This document shows positions 1 through 8,539 of a DNA stretch of 64,000 bases, piece by piece. The notes beneath the pieces were generated by a model. It was not told the DNA's origin and ran no database searches. It saw nothing but the letters and a program-made list of their open reading frames with translations. The stretch's first letter is position 1; the number at the start of each line of letters is the position of its first letter. The translations under genes were made by a program, and so were the position numbers. This DNA comes from Wocania ichthyoenteri Th78 (GTDB taxonomy: Bacteria; Bacteroidota; Bacteroidia; Flavobacteriales; Flavobacteriaceae): NCBI RefSeq assembly GCF_000789235.1, contig NZ_KN525716.1:3144100-3208099 (forward strand). The letters are read 5' to 3'.

Positions 1-2
1 TT

Positions 3-146
3 GTACTTACTTTTGGCGGACTTTATTTATTATGGAAAGGTATGCTTTGGATGAAGTATATTGTTATGTTTTCTGGTATATTAATGACGCTTACTTTTTC
101 GCTCTCGGTATTAATTATACTAAAACAATTACTTCAAAAAAGATAG
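3..146 (+). CDS. C-terminal end of a membrane protein (gene cut by window edge)
   Basis: An open frame enters from the left edge and stops with TAG at 144-146, giving the last 47 residues of a protein. The residues are strongly hydrophobic: two membrane-type segments (around VLTFGGLYLLW and IVMFSGILMTLTFSLSVLIIL) are followed by a basic tail, KQLLQKR. This is the usual look of the end of an integral membrane protein. The next gene starts 34 bases later on the same strand and no promoter is visible between them, so the two may be co-transcribed. The family cannot be named from this fragment. Confidence 0.55.
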   Translation, partial: VLTFGGLYLLWKGMLWMKYIVMFSGILMTLTFSLSVLIILKQLLQKR

Positions 147-180
147 CTTCAAATATATTTTCTCGTACTTTTATCAAGAC

Positions 181-885
181 ATGAGATGGATTTTAATTTT
201 TGCCTTTATTCTTTTTAATAATTCGGTTTCAGCCAAAGAATGGCGAAACCTAAGAACCTACCAAAACACCACTTTAAAACAAAACCTATCTCCATCCGAT
301 TGGTTAAAATCTGACCGACTAAAAAACACAATGGTTTGGCAGCTCGCTAATGAATATAATTTAACTAACAATTTACCAGATGAGTATTATAAAATAAATG
401 AACGAAAGGATTTTTACAAATGGTTGTATCAAGAACTCGATAAAAAAGGGCATGAAGTGGTTTGGGTAAAAATGGCACATTATATTTCTACTAAATTGCG
501 CAAAATGGAGTCTTTTCCATATTCATTATTTTTAAATATAAAGATTTTAGAATATGCTAATTCGGGCAGTAAACAGGTTTTTAATAAAGCCTTTGTGGAG
601 TTAAATTCAATTTACAAATCAAATAGAATTTATAAAGGAAATCTAGCCATAAAATGGGATGAAAACATGTTATACAAAGAGCAGTATAAATGGATTGATG
701 GTATTTATAAAACTATGGATAAAAGCAGTTTAAAGAAAATACAACGCATCGCAAAGGGAACATTTTTATACGGACTGGTTGTGCCTAAAGCAATTCGGTT
801 TAAAGGCAATCTTTCAAATGCTGAGGCACGATATAATTATGCCTTTAATTACCTTAGAGTATATTGCGAAAACAGATATAAATAA
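181..885 (+). CDS. Exported protein of unknown function
   Basis: The protein has 234 residues. A signal peptide is visible at residues 1-18 (basic start, hydrophobic core, then NNSVSA before KEW), so it should be exported to the periplasm or beyond. The mature part is rich in Trp, Tyr and Lys and seems mainly helical. I recognise no catalytic motif or named domain. It follows the truncated membrane protein closely and precedes guaB, which has its own promoter, so it probably belongs with the upstream gene. The ATG at 181 directly precedes the signal peptide, so the start is well supported. No function is proposed. Confidence 0.75.
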   Translation: MRWILIFAFILFNNSVSAKEWRNLRTYQNTTLKQNLSPSDWLKSDRLKNTMVWQLANEYNLTNNLPDEYYKINERKDFYKWLYQELDKKGHEVVWVKMAHYISTKLRKMESFPYSLFLNIKILEYANSGSKQVFNKAFVELNSIYKSNRIYKGNLAIKWDENMLYKEQYKWIDGIYKTMDKSSLKKIQRIAKGTFLYGLVVPKAIRFKGNLSNAEARYNYAFNYLRVYCENRYK

Positions 886-911
886 TTAACAATTACTTTA
901 TATAAATATTG

Positions 912-919
912 TATATTTG
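912..919 (+). promoter_or_regulatory. -7 promoter element of guaB
   Basis: TATATTTG matches the Bacteroidota housekeeping -7 consensus TAnnTTTG. It lies 25 bases before the guaB ATG, leaving a leader of roughly 20 bases. Confidence 0.75.
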
Positions 920-944
920 CACGCAATTATAACGTAATTGCACA

Positions 945-2417
945 ATGACTTCACATCAAAACAAATTAGTAGGAGAAGGTTTAACTTACGACGACGTACT
1001 TTTAGTTCCAGCATTCTCAGAAGTACTTCCGCGCGAAGTTAATATTCAAACAAAATTTACACGTAACATTACCATTAATGTCCCTATTATTTCGGCAGCC
1101 ATGGATACCGTTACAGAAAGTAAAATGGCAATAGCAATGGCGCAAGAAGGTGGTATTGGTGTGTTACATAAAAACATGACTATTGAGGCTCAAGCTTTAA
1201 AAGTTAGAAAGGTTAAGCGTGCAGAAAGTGGTATGATTATAGATCCAGTAACGTTGCCACTTACCGCTAAAGTTAGTGATGCTAAACAATATATGGCAGA
1301 GTATGGTATTGGAGGTATTCCTATTGTTACTGAGGATGGCACATTAAAAGGGATTGTAACTAATCGCGATTTACGTTTTGAGCATGATAATGCTAGACCA
1401 ATTGTTGAAGTTATGACAAGCGAAAATCTAGTAACATCTTCTATTGGAACCTCATTACAAGATGCCGAAAAAATTCTTCAACAACATAAAATCGAAAAGT
1501 TGCTTATTGTTGATGATAGTTTTAAACTTTCTGGGTTAATAACCTTTAGAGATATTACAAAAGTTACCCAAAAACCTATAGCAAATAAAGATGAATATGG
1601 GCGTTTACGTGTGGCTGCTGCTATTGGTGTTACTGGTGATGCTGTAGATAGAGCAGAAGCTTTAGTTAATGCAGGTGTAGATGCTGTGGTTATTGATACC
1701 GCTCACGGACATACAAAAGGAGTGGTAACCGTTTTAAAAGAAATAAAATCTAAATTCCCAGAACTTGAAGTTATTGTTGGAAACATTGCAACAGGTGCTG
1801 CTGCTAAATATTTAGTTGAGGCTGGCGCAGATGCGGTAAAAGTTGGTATTGGCCCAGGTTCAATCTGTACAACACGTGTGGTTGCAGGTGTTGGTTTTCC
1901 ACAGTTTTCTGCAGTATTAGAAGTTGCCGAAGCTATAAAAGGAACAGGTGTTCCGGTAATAGCAGATGGTGGAATTCGTTATACAGGTGATATTCCAAAA
2001 GCTATTGCAGCTGGAGCAGATACAGTGATGTTAGGTTCGCTTTTAGCAGGTACTAAAGAATCTCCAGGAGAAACTATTATTTACGAAGGAAGAAAGTTTA
2101 AGTCGTATCGTGGTATGGGGTCTGTTGAAGCTATGAAACAAGGTAGTAAAGATCGTTATTTTCAAGATGTTGAAGACGACATTAAAAAATTAGTACCTGA
2201 GGGTATTGTTGGTCGTGTACCTTATAAAGGCGATTTATACGAAAGTATTCACCAGTTTATAGGTGGTTTACGTGCAGGTATGGGCTATTGTGGAGCTAAA
2301 GATATTGCGACTCTAAAAGAAACTGGACAGTTTGTAAAAATTACAGCTAGTGGTATTAATGAAAGTCATCCACACGATGTAACTATTACTAAAGAATCTC
2401 CTAATTACTCGAGATAA
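945..2417 (+). CDS. guaB: Inosine-5'-monophosphate dehydrogenase
   Basis: GuaB oxidises IMP to XMP with NAD+, the first committed step of GMP synthesis, in the cytosol. At 490 residues it has the normal bacterial length. The N-terminal part ([19 protein letters not shown]) starts the TIM barrel. Two CBS domains are inserted at about residues 95-205. The catalytic loop reads GPGSICTTR, with the nucleophilic Cys at residue 308, and the flap region has SYRGMGS. The gene has its own TAnnTTTG promoter and ends at a strong palindromic terminator. Confidence 0.98.
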   Translation: MTSHQNKLVGEGLTYDDVLLVPAFSEVLPREVNIQTKFTRNITINVPIISAAMDTVTESKMAIAMAQEGGIGVLHKNMTIEAQALKVRKVKRAESGMIIDPVTLPLTAKVSDAKQYMAEYGIGGIPIVTEDGTLKGIVTNRDLRFEHDNARPIVEVMTSENLVTSSIGTSLQDAEKILQQHKIEKLLIVDDSFKLSGLITFRDITKVTQKPIANKDEYGRLRVAAAIGVTGDAVDRAEALVNAGVDAVVIDTAHGHTKGVVTVLKEIKSKFPELEVIVGNIATGAAAKYLVEAGADAVKVGIGPGSICTTRVVAGVGFPQFSAVLEVAEAIKGTGVPVIADGGIRYTGDIPKAIAAGADTVMLGSLLAGTKESPGETIIYEGRKFKSYRGMGSVEAMKQGSKDRYFQDVEDDIKKLVPEGIVGRVPYKGDLYESIHQFIGGLRAGMGYCGAKDIATLKETGQFVKITASGINESHPHDVTITKESPNYSR

Positions 2418-2450
2418 TTTCTAAGGGTTCGTTTAGTGGTTTTGTATATA

Positions 2451-2490
2451 AATAATAGCGATTTGAATTTAAATTCAAATCGCTATTATT
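2451..2490. terminator. Perfect 40-base palindrome, two-way terminator
   Basis: The two 20-base arms (AATAATAGCGATTTGAATTT and its exact complement) pair without mismatch. The element sits between the convergent ends of guaB and the AhpD-like gene, with A/T at both ends, and should stop transcription in both directions. Confidence 0.8.
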
Positions 2491-2510
2491 TATTAATCTT
2501 GTTTGTAACC

Positions 2511-2963
2511 TTATTTACTTACTTTGTAGTTTCCGGGAGTAAATTCAAAAGTTTTCATTAGTCTATTCCAAGTATTACTTTGAGATATAGTCAGTGTTAA
2601 ATAGCAAATTTCTTCTTTAGAAAAGTAACTAGTCAAATTATCAAATAATTCTTGAGAAATTGGACTACTTTTTAGTTTTGTTAATGTGTCAGTAAATAAC
2701 AAAACAAGTCTCTCTTTTTCTGAGAAATAAGGCGTTTCTTCCCAAACACATAAAGAAGATAATCTTAGTTCCGTTTCTTCAAAATGTTTCAACTCTTTGT
2801 AGTGCATATCTACACAGTAGGCACATCCATTCATTTGAGCAGTTCTTAATCTTATCATTTCTATCAATTTTCTATCTAAAGTAGAATTGATAATTGAGTC
2901 TTCAATAGTTCTTAAGTTTTCAAACATTCCATTTGGGATGTCTTGATAGGTAATTCGTTCCAT
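2511..2963 (-). CDS. AhpD-like / carboxymuconolactone decarboxylase family protein
   Basis: This is a small all-helical protein of the carboxymuconolactone decarboxylase superfamily. The motif NGCAYCVDMH carries the CxxC pair and the following His that act as a peroxidase-type redox centre in AhpD-like members. A role in peroxide or electrophile detoxification is therefore likely, but the substrate is unknown. The longest frame begins at a TTG at 2993, but that TTG lies inside a TAnnTTTG promoter element, so I place the start at the ATG at 2963 (150 residues). The Crp/Fnr regulator gene lies directly upstream on the same strand but has its own promoter. The pair probably forms a regulator-target unit. 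Confidence 0.88.
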   Translation of the reverse strand: MERITYQDIPNGMFENLRTIEDSIINSTLDRKLIEMIRLRTAQMNGCAYCVDMHYKELKHFEETELRLSSLCVWEETPYFSEKERLVLLFTDTLTKLKSSPISQELFDNLTSYFSKEEICYLTLTISQSNTWNRLMKTFEFTPGNYKVSK

Positions 2964-2990
2964 AATTTTATTGTTTAATGATTTATGAAG

Positions 2991-2998
2991 CAAATTTA
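2991..2998 (-). promoter_or_regulatory. -7 promoter element of the AhpD-like gene
   Basis: Read on the minus strand it is TAAATTTG (TAnnTTTG), 28 bases before the ATG at 2963. It overlaps the TTG that opens the longest frame, which rules that codon out as the start. Confidence 0.7.
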
Positions 2999-3046
2999 TT
3001 GTGTCTCGTTACTGTAATGATTAAGGTATCTTAAGAAATGAAATTT

Positions 3047-3613
3047 TTAATTTTTTCTCAGTTCGCTTAAATATTCAGGAGTGATTTCTAGGTAGGATGC
3101 TATCATATATTGTGGAACTCTTTGAATGAAGTTTGGGAAATGTTTTACTAAATCATTATATCTATTTTTACTTTTCATTTGTAAATAAATATCATTTTTA
3201 CGTTGAATAGCAATCAACATATTTTCAGTAATAATTCTGAACAGTCTTTCGAGTTTAGGAATAGAAATGTAGAGTTTTTCTAATTCCTTCTTATCAATTA
3301 TCAATATTTCAGTTTTCTCAAGTGCTTGAATAGATATAGTAGAGGGCGTTTTTTTTATAAAACTTTCCAAATTTGTTACCCACCAATTTTCAATGGCGAA
3401 TTGAGTTATTTTTTCATTGCCTTTGTTGTCAATATAAAATGAGCGAACTAAGCCACTTACAATAAAATATTTACTGTTGCATATTTTTCCTTCTTGAAGA
3501 ATGTAATCTTTCTTTTGAAATAATTTTGGTGTTAATTTCGAAAATATTTCATCTATTTCAGCATCACTAAATTTAACATATCGATTGAAATATGCTTTGA
3601 TTTGGTCTTTCAT
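3047..3613 (-). CDS. Crp/Fnr-family transcriptional regulator
   Basis: The 188-residue protein has the cyclic-nucleotide-binding beta-barrel fold in its N-terminal two thirds (YILQEGKICNSKYFIVSGLVRSFY resembles the Crp roll, given here as family knowledge). It ends in a helix-turn-helix at about residues 165-188 (MIASYLEITPEYLSELRKN). It lacks the Cys cluster of Fnr and the Arg-Ser phosphate cassette of true Crp, so it probably senses something other than cAMP or [4Fe-4S]. This short form is common in Bacteroidota. It lies just upstream of the AhpD-like gene, a likely target. Its own promoter is at 3641-3648. Confidence 0.9.
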   Translation of the reverse strand: MKDQIKAYFNRYVKFSDAEIDEIFSKLTPKLFQKKDYILQEGKICNSKYFIVSGLVRSFYIDNKGNEKITQFAIENWWVTNLESFIKKTPSTISIQALEKTEILIIDKKELEKLYISIPKLERLFRIITENMLIAIQRKNDIYLQMKSKNRYNDLVKHFPNFIQRVPQYMIASYLEITPEYLSELRKN

Positions 3614-3640
3614 TTAGGATGGTTTTTTATTGTTTTTATG

Positions 3641-3648
3641 CAAAGATA
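3641..3648 (-). promoter_or_regulatory. -7 promoter element of the Crp/Fnr-family gene
   Basis: The minus strand reads TATCTTTG (TAnnTTTG), 28 bases before the ATG at 3613. Confidence 0.7.
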
Positions 3649-3757
3649 AAGTTCCGCTTTAATGAACTTTATTGGATGTTAAATGAAGTTATAAGCTTTT
3701 TTCTTATAAAGTCAAATAGTTATTACGACAATTTTTAAATATATAATATAAACTTTA

Positions 3758-6115
3758 TCAAAAAGTAACACGAATACTTACATTTGGTGTAATGCCTAAA
3801 GAGTGGTTTTCAACTTTATTAATCATATTATCAGCATCTAAAGAGTAGTAAGTGTTAATTATGTTTTTTTGATTAAAAATATTCCAAACCGAAGCACCAA
3901 CAACAGCTCGCGATCTGTTAAAAATATTAAACGAGTAAGTTGTAGAACAATCTGCGCGTAAATAATTGTCTAAATTACTACCGTTTGGTGTGGTATAAGT
4001 AATGGTGTTATCGTCCGGATCATCATTTGCATAATCAGGCAATGTTGTAGGTTTTCCAGAGCGCCAATTTAACCCTAACGCAAATTTAATGTCATTATAC
4101 GTATACACTCCAGAAAGTGCTAAAGCATGACGAATATCAGCATTGTTAGGAAATGAAATACCGCTATTCAAATCAGGAAAGGTATAATCGTTTTTGCTGT
4201 AAGAATAGCTTAACCATGTGCTAAAAACATTATTAAATTGTTTGTTTACCAAAAAATCAACGCCTTTAATTTGGTAACTTCCAACACTGTTTACAAACTG
4301 ATATTGGTTTTGAAATCCTTGACTACGAGTACTAATACCATTAACTTTTTTAAGATAGCCTTCAGCGCTAATCATCAATTTGTTTTTGTTATAATGCAAA
4401 CCAACTGAAGCTTGTTTACTTTTTATAATAGGAACAGGTTGAATATTTTTATTGTTAATAGTAATAACCTCGGGGTTATTATTCGATAAAATCCATCGTC
4501 TGTTTTCAATCCCTAAAAAATCGTTTTGTAAATCGATAATTTGAGATGTGGTTTGGCTTTTAAGTTCGCTCAATAATTCAAATCTAAAATTGTTTAAAAA
4601 CCGCTGACTAAAACTTAAACGCGGTTCATTTATAGTCATGTTGAATTTCGGAAAATGGTTTATTCTATTCCCAAATTTCAAATTGGTTTTTGCATCGTTT
4701 GATAAAAAAGCAGCTTCGGCATAAAGTGAATGACTCCGCACAACATCTCTTATAAAGCTTCTAAAAATCGGATTATTTACATCTTCAAGGTTACTAATCC
4801 CAACTTCGGTAAATTGATAGCCTCCATTTAGTTTTAACTGATTATTGTGGTTGTAATTAATATCTAATTTTGCCGAACCATCAACGACTTCATTTTTTTG
4901 AATTAATCGTTGGTTGTTTATTATATCGAAATTAATAGCGTCTAAATCATAATTAGTAACATATACTTGCGCAGTGGTTGAAAGTTTTGAAGTCCAACCT
5001 CTGGTGTAGCTTAATCCTAATGCAGAATTACGTTGCGACAATTTGCTGTTTAAAGCTTCGTTTCTGTCATTAATATTGGCTAGTTCTTCATAATTTAATT
5101 TGTTGTTTGCGTTTAAAAAGTGAAACCGAATTTTATCTTTTTTAGTAATGTCATATAGAAATTTTGCAGTAATATCGTAGAAATAGAACTGTTCGTTTTT
5201 GTCAATAGCTTCATCATCTTGATTAAAATTGGTTAAATCTGAATCTTGAAAAACACGTTTTTTATAAAGATTGTAAGTTGGTGTGGTAATCAAATCTGTT
5301 ACCGAACGACGCATGGAAATTTGCAATTCGGTATTATACGATAAAGGAATTTTAGCAAAAACATCGGCATTAATTAAATTAAATCCACCGCCAGCTTTAA
5401 ACACATTGTCAATATCATTGGGTAATTGCATATCGATAATACTAGAAATACCATCGCCATATTTGGCGCGTGTTCCGTTTTTTGAAACGTTTACTTGTTT
5501 TGTGGTGTATGGATTGAATGCTGAAATTAATCCAAAAAAATGTCCAGATTGATACATTTTAATACCATCCCAAAGCAGCAAGTTTTGGTCGTGCGTACCT
5601 CCTCGAATATTAATATTCGACACGGTTTCGTCAATACTTAAAACTCCTGGAAGCGATTGAATGGTTTGTAAAACATCAGGTTCAATTAAACCTGGAAGAA
5701 TACCAAAAGTTTCTGGTTTTATGGTAATGGAGCCATCGTTTAATTTTGTAATCCCTGTGGTTAGATAGTTGGTTATTATGACTTCGTCGAGTTTTTGAAT
5801 GTTGTTTTGCAGACTTAACGGTTTATTAATTTTAATGGCGACAAATCGATTGTCTAACAATTCAAAATCTAGCTTCGTTTCATCTTTAAGAACATCTAAA
5901 ACTTCAATTAAAGTTAAATTTTCATCTGGAATTGTTGCTTTTTTATTATGAATGGTCGCATCAGCATAAGAAAAACTAATGTTATAGCGGGTTTCAATAA
6001 TTTTTAAAACGACAGTAAGTGGGTGCTTTTCTTTTTGAATAGTTTGAGAACTTAAATCCAAAACATTCAAAAAAAACAATAGTATAAAGATAGAACCTGT
6101 ACCTTTTCTACTCAC
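3758..6115 (-). CDS. TonB-dependent receptor with N-terminal signalling domain (system 1)
   Basis: A 785-residue outer-membrane receptor of the FecA type. A signal peptide (about residues 1-23) is followed by a short secretin/TonB (STN) signalling domain at about residues 28-95, a plug domain with the conserved IRGGTHDQNLLLWDGIKMY, and a 22-strand-type barrel ending in Phe (VSIRVTF). The STN domain should pass ligand occupancy to the FecR protein encoded just upstream; the two frames overlap by 8 bases. Compared with the paralogue at 32171-34717 it lacks the carboxypeptidase-regulatory-like beta domain between STN and plug. There is no SusD partner, so polysaccharide uptake is unlikely. The ligand is unknown; a metal chelate or peptide is possible. 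Confidence 0.93.
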   Translation of the reverse strand: MSRKGTGSIFILLFFLNVLDLSSQTIQKEKHPLTVVLKIIETRYNISFSYADATIHNKKATIPDENLTLIEVLDVLKDETKLDFELLDNRFVAIKINKPLSLQNNIQKLDEVIITNYLTTGITKLNDGSITIKPETFGILPGLIEPDVLQTIQSLPGVLSIDETVSNINIRGGTHDQNLLLWDGIKMYQSGHFFGLISAFNPYTTKQVNVSKNGTRAKYGDGISSIIDMQLPNDIDNVFKAGGGFNLINADVFAKIPLSYNTELQISMRRSVTDLITTPTYNLYKKRVFQDSDLTNFNQDDEAIDKNEQFYFYDITAKFLYDITKKDKIRFHFLNANNKLNYEELANINDRNEALNSKLSQRNSALGLSYTRGWTSKLSTTAQVYVTNYDLDAINFDIINNQRLIQKNEVVDGSAKLDINYNHNNQLKLNGGYQFTEVGISNLEDVNNPIFRSFIRDVVRSHSLYAEAAFLSNDAKTNLKFGNRINHFPKFNMTINEPRLSFSQRFLNNFRFELLSELKSQTTSQIIDLQNDFLGIENRRWILSNNNPEVITINNKNIQPVPIIKSKQASVGLHYNKNKLMISAEGYLKKVNGISTRSQGFQNQYQFVNSVGSYQIKGVDFLVNKQFNNVFSTWLSYSYSKNDYTFPDLNSGISFPNNADIRHALALSGVYTYNDIKFALGLNWRSGKPTTLPDYANDDPDDNTITYTTPNGSNLDNYLRADCSTTYSFNIFNRSRAVVGASVWNIFNQKNIINTYYSLDADNMINKVENHSLGITPNVSIRVTF

Positions 6116-7004
6116 GTTTTAATGTTATAGTATTGTTGGTTTTACTATGGGTTAAGTGTAAAGGTAAGGTAATAGATTCAATTGCAGTATCTAAACTATC
6201 GTGTGGAAAACCACCTGTAAATAGTTGATTGGTATCAACATTTGTTACATCAAAAGTAACGTTGTATTGTCTTTCAAATTCTGCAATAACTTCTTTAAAA
6301 GGTAAACTTTTAAATTGGCTTTCGTTATTTAACCACGAAGGTGTTGTACGGTTTTCTTTTTCTTTAACAATAATTTTCCCATCGATAATTAAAAAACGGT
6401 CTCCCAGTTTTAATTTTGTTTCTTGAGAATTGTGCGTTACGCCAACTAATCCTTCGTAGCAAATAACCTCAAAATAATTGTCCCGTTGTTTTACATTAAA
6501 TTGAGTACCATAAACCGTAACGGTTCCTGATTTTGTAATAACTTTAAATGAAGAGCCTTTGGCAACTTTAAAAAAAGCTTCGCCATTAAGTTCTACTTCG
6601 CGCTCGTGTTTCCAATTGTTTTTATTAAATGCTAACAACGATTTTGCATTAAGTGAAACACTAGAAGCGTCTGGTAATTCTATAGTCGTTTTTTGGGCAA
6701 ATTTAGTAGTAATCGTCGTGTCTAAAGTGGTTGTGTAATAGTATAAACTAAAACAAACAGCAAGTATTGCAGCAACACGCATTAATGGTTTTACCCAATG
6801 TATAGTCTGCTTTTTAGAGCGTTTAATTTTAGATAATACGGTTTCTAATTCGGTAGACGTATTAAAATTATCAGCCTTAAAAGCTTGCACGCTGTTATTT
6901 AACTTTACTAAATCATCGTAATCTTCAAGGTTTTTAAACGCTTCAAGTTCCTGATCATTTAGATTGTTATTTAACCATTTCGATATTAAAATTTCTTTGT
7001 CCAT
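6108..7004 (-). CDS. FecR-family anti-sigma factor / sigma regulator (system 1)
   Basis: This 298-residue inner-membrane protein has a cytosolic N-terminal region that should bind the sigma factor. One membrane helix follows at about residues 76-92 (VAAILAVCFSLYYY). The periplasmic FecR beta domain includes LPDASSVSLNAKSLLAFN, VELNGEAFFKVAK and VYGTQFNVK. The C-terminal domain (about residues 228-298) is of the type that contacts the receptor signalling domain. Its neighbours are the sigma factor and CDF transporter upstream and the receptor downstream. Between it and the CDF gene lies a degenerate copy of the ECF box (7025-7055), so it may be made under control of its own sigma factor. Confidence 0.92.
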   Translation of the reverse strand: MDKEILISKWLNNNLNDQELEAFKNLEDYDDLVKLNNSVQAFKADNFNTSTELETVLSKIKRSKKQTIHWVKPLMRVAAILAVCFSLYYYTTTLDTTITTKFAQKTTIELPDASSVSLNAKSLLAFNKNNWKHEREVELNGEAFFKVAKGSSFKVITKSGTVTVYGTQFNVKQRDNYFEVICYEGLVGVTHNSQETKLKLGDRFLIIDGKIIVKEKENRTTPSWLNNESQFKSLPFKEVIAEFERQYNVTFDVTNVDTNQLFTGGFPHDSLDTAIESITLPLHLTHSKTNNTITLKRE

Positions 7005-7024
7005 AATTCTTATACAACTATATA

Positions 7025-7055
7025 ACAGTTAACTTTTATTTTTTCCTACCCTTGG
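7025..7055 (-). promoter_or_regulatory. Degenerate ECF-type promoter before fecR of system 1
   Basis: On the minus strand AAGGGTAGG is followed after 11 bases by GTTAACTGT. It resembles the box at 8469-8497 (GTAGGGTAGG, 10 bases, GTTATCTTG) but has one extra spacer base and changes in both blocks. It lies about 20 bases before the fecR ATG. Confidence 0.4.
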
Positions 7056-7078
7056 AGTGATTTTTTTTAAATTAATAT

Positions 7079-7876
7079 TTACTTCCCAAGTTTTAATATT
7101 CTTATAGCGCCTTGAACTACTAAAATAAAAACGATAGTTCCAATGATCAAGTCAGGTTTATTCGAATTAAGCCAGTTGACTAATAATCCAGCAGAAATAA
7201 CACCTAAATTGATAATGATGTCATTTGAGGTGAAAATCATACTTGCCCTCATATGTGCTTCTTTTTTGCTTTTAGATTTTTGGAGAAGGTAAAGGCAAAC
7301 ACTATTTGCTATTAAAGCTAAAAAGGAAATAATAATCATGGTAGAAAAGTTGGGAAGATTTTCTGTGCCAAAAAAGCGCCTTAGTACTTCCAAAAAACCG
7401 ATAATGGCAAGCGTTATTTGAAAATAACCTGCAAGTTTTACTACACGCTTTTTTGTTGATAATGTTCTGCCAACTGCTAAAAGGCTTAACCCATATACGA
7501 ATGAATCAGCAAGCATGTCTAAACTATCTGCAACAAGTCCCATTGACTTGGAAATGATTCCAGTTGTCATTTCTAAAAGGAAAAACAAGAAGTTTATAGA
7601 TAAAACAGCCCAAAGTAGTTTTCTTTGGTTAGAATTTTCTATAAATTCAATTTGTTCACTGTGTTCGGTTTTTAATTTTTTTTCGCCTAAGTTTAATTGG
7701 GCTATAGATTTTTCAATTTGGTCAATTTTCCCAATATGAAAAACTGTTAATATTCGGTTAGGAATGTCAAATTCCAAATTTTTAATACTAGAAATTCCTT
7801 CTAATTTCATTCGAATTAAATTTTCTTCAGAAGGACAATCCATTTTATTGATTTGAAATAACGTTTTTTTCATCAT
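7079..7876 (-). CDS. Cation diffusion facilitator-type metal transporter with N-terminal HMA-like domain
   Basis: The N-terminal 65 residues follow the beta-alpha-beta-beta-alpha-beta pattern of a heavy-metal-associated domain, but the usual MxCxxC is reduced to MDCPSEE with one Cys. The rest has about five or six membrane helices of the CDF fold, with SMGLVADSLDMLADS carrying the paired Asp of the metal site and HMRASMIFTSND giving the second His/Asp pair. It should move Zn2+, Co2+, Cd2+ or a similar ion out of the cytosol. Its ATG overlaps the TGA of the sigma gene (TGATG), so translation is coupled. The system 2 operon has no such gene between sigma and fecR. The ATG at 7876 and the one at 7873 are both possible starts; the GTG at 7879 is less likely. 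Confidence 0.85.
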   Translation of the reverse strand: MMKKTLFQINKMDCPSEENLIRMKLEGISSIKNLEFDIPNRILTVFHIGKIDQIEKSIAQLNLGEKKLKTEHSEQIEFIENSNQRKLLWAVLSINFLFFLLEMTTGIISKSMGLVADSLDMLADSFVYGLSLLAVGRTLSTKKRVVKLAGYFQITLAIIGFLEVLRRFFGTENLPNFSTMIIISFLALIANSVCLYLLQKSKSKKEAHMRASMIFTSNDIIINLGVISAGLLVNWLNSNKPDLIIGTIVFILVVQGAIRILKLGK

Positions 7877-8391
7877 CACAACTCCTTAATATCCTCCCTC
7901 AATTTCGCCAAAGCACCATAAATCCGTTTTTCAACCGCTTTGGTCGATATGTCTAAAAGCTCTGCAATTTCTTTAAAACGTTTTCCTTCAACTCTATTCA
8001 TCATAAAAGCAACACGTTGTGATTCGGTTAAATTTGCTAAGGCTTTTTGTAACTTGTCATTATACTCAGTTTCCTGCATTAAAAACTCAGGGCTTTCGTT
8101 AGTAGACATTTTCGGTTTCGTTTGCTGGTATTTTAGCACTACTTTTTGGTGTGCCGCTTCATTCAACATTAAATTATTGGCGGTAGTAAATAAAAAACTT
8201 TTGGCTTTGTCTGGAGAAATCTTCGCGCAGTTTTGCCATAACTTTATAAAAGCTTCTTGCGTTTTGTCTTTTGGGTTTAGCAACTCGCCAAACTTATAGT
8301 ATAAAAAGTTGTGTAAATCTTTAGCGTGTTTATTAAATATGGAAGAAAAAATACGTTCCTCGCAAATATTATCGTGTAATTGTTTCTCCAT
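7876..8391 (-). CDS. ECF RNA polymerase sigma factor (system 1)
   Basis: The 171-residue protein has region 2 at about residues 20-85 (KDKTQEAFIKLWQN is the core-binding and -10 part). Region 4, at about residues 110-165, has the helix-turn-helix FKEIAELLDISTKAVEKRI. It is a close paralogue of the sigma factor at 30701-31216. It should be held by the FecR protein of the same operon and released when the TonB receptor is occupied. The gene is coupled to the CDF gene downstream. Its upstream region is shared with the divergent repeat lipoprotein and contains the ECF box at 8469-8497 on the opposite strand. Confidence 0.93.
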   Translation of the reverse strand: MEKQLHDNICEERIFSSIFNKHAKDLHNFLYYKFGELLNPKDKTQEAFIKLWQNCAKISPDKAKSFLFTTANNLMLNEAAHQKVVLKYQQTKPKMSTNESPEFLMQETEYNDKLQKALANLTESQRVAFMMNRVEGKRFKEIAELLDISTKAVEKRIYGALAKLREDIKEL

Positions 8392-8468
8392 TGTAATTAG
8401 CTGTTAATACTACTAAAATAAGCTTTTTTAGAGTTTATAATTTGGAATTTTTTAAATTTTTTTAAAAA

Positions 8469-8497
8469 GTAGGGTAGGAATTTTTAAAGTTATCTTG
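8469..8497 (+). promoter_or_regulatory. ECF-type promoter of the system 1 repeat lipoprotein
   Basis: GTAGGGTAGG (8469-8478), then 10 bases, then GTTATCTTG (8489-8497). The spacing is identical to the five system 2 boxes and most block positions match. It lies 43 bases before the lipoprotein ATG. On the other strand it lies in the sigma gene's upstream region and includes TACTTTTT, one base away from the -7 consensus. Confidence 0.65.
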
Positions 8498-8539
8498 TTT
8501 TATATTCAAAATGCTATGTTTAACCCAAATTTTAATATT

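Noticed and set aside
5283-5552. Plus-strand frame inside the TonB receptor gene, and similar frames within gyrB, secDF, valS and others
   Set aside because: They lie opposite well-supported genes, have no promoter and show no recognisable protein features.
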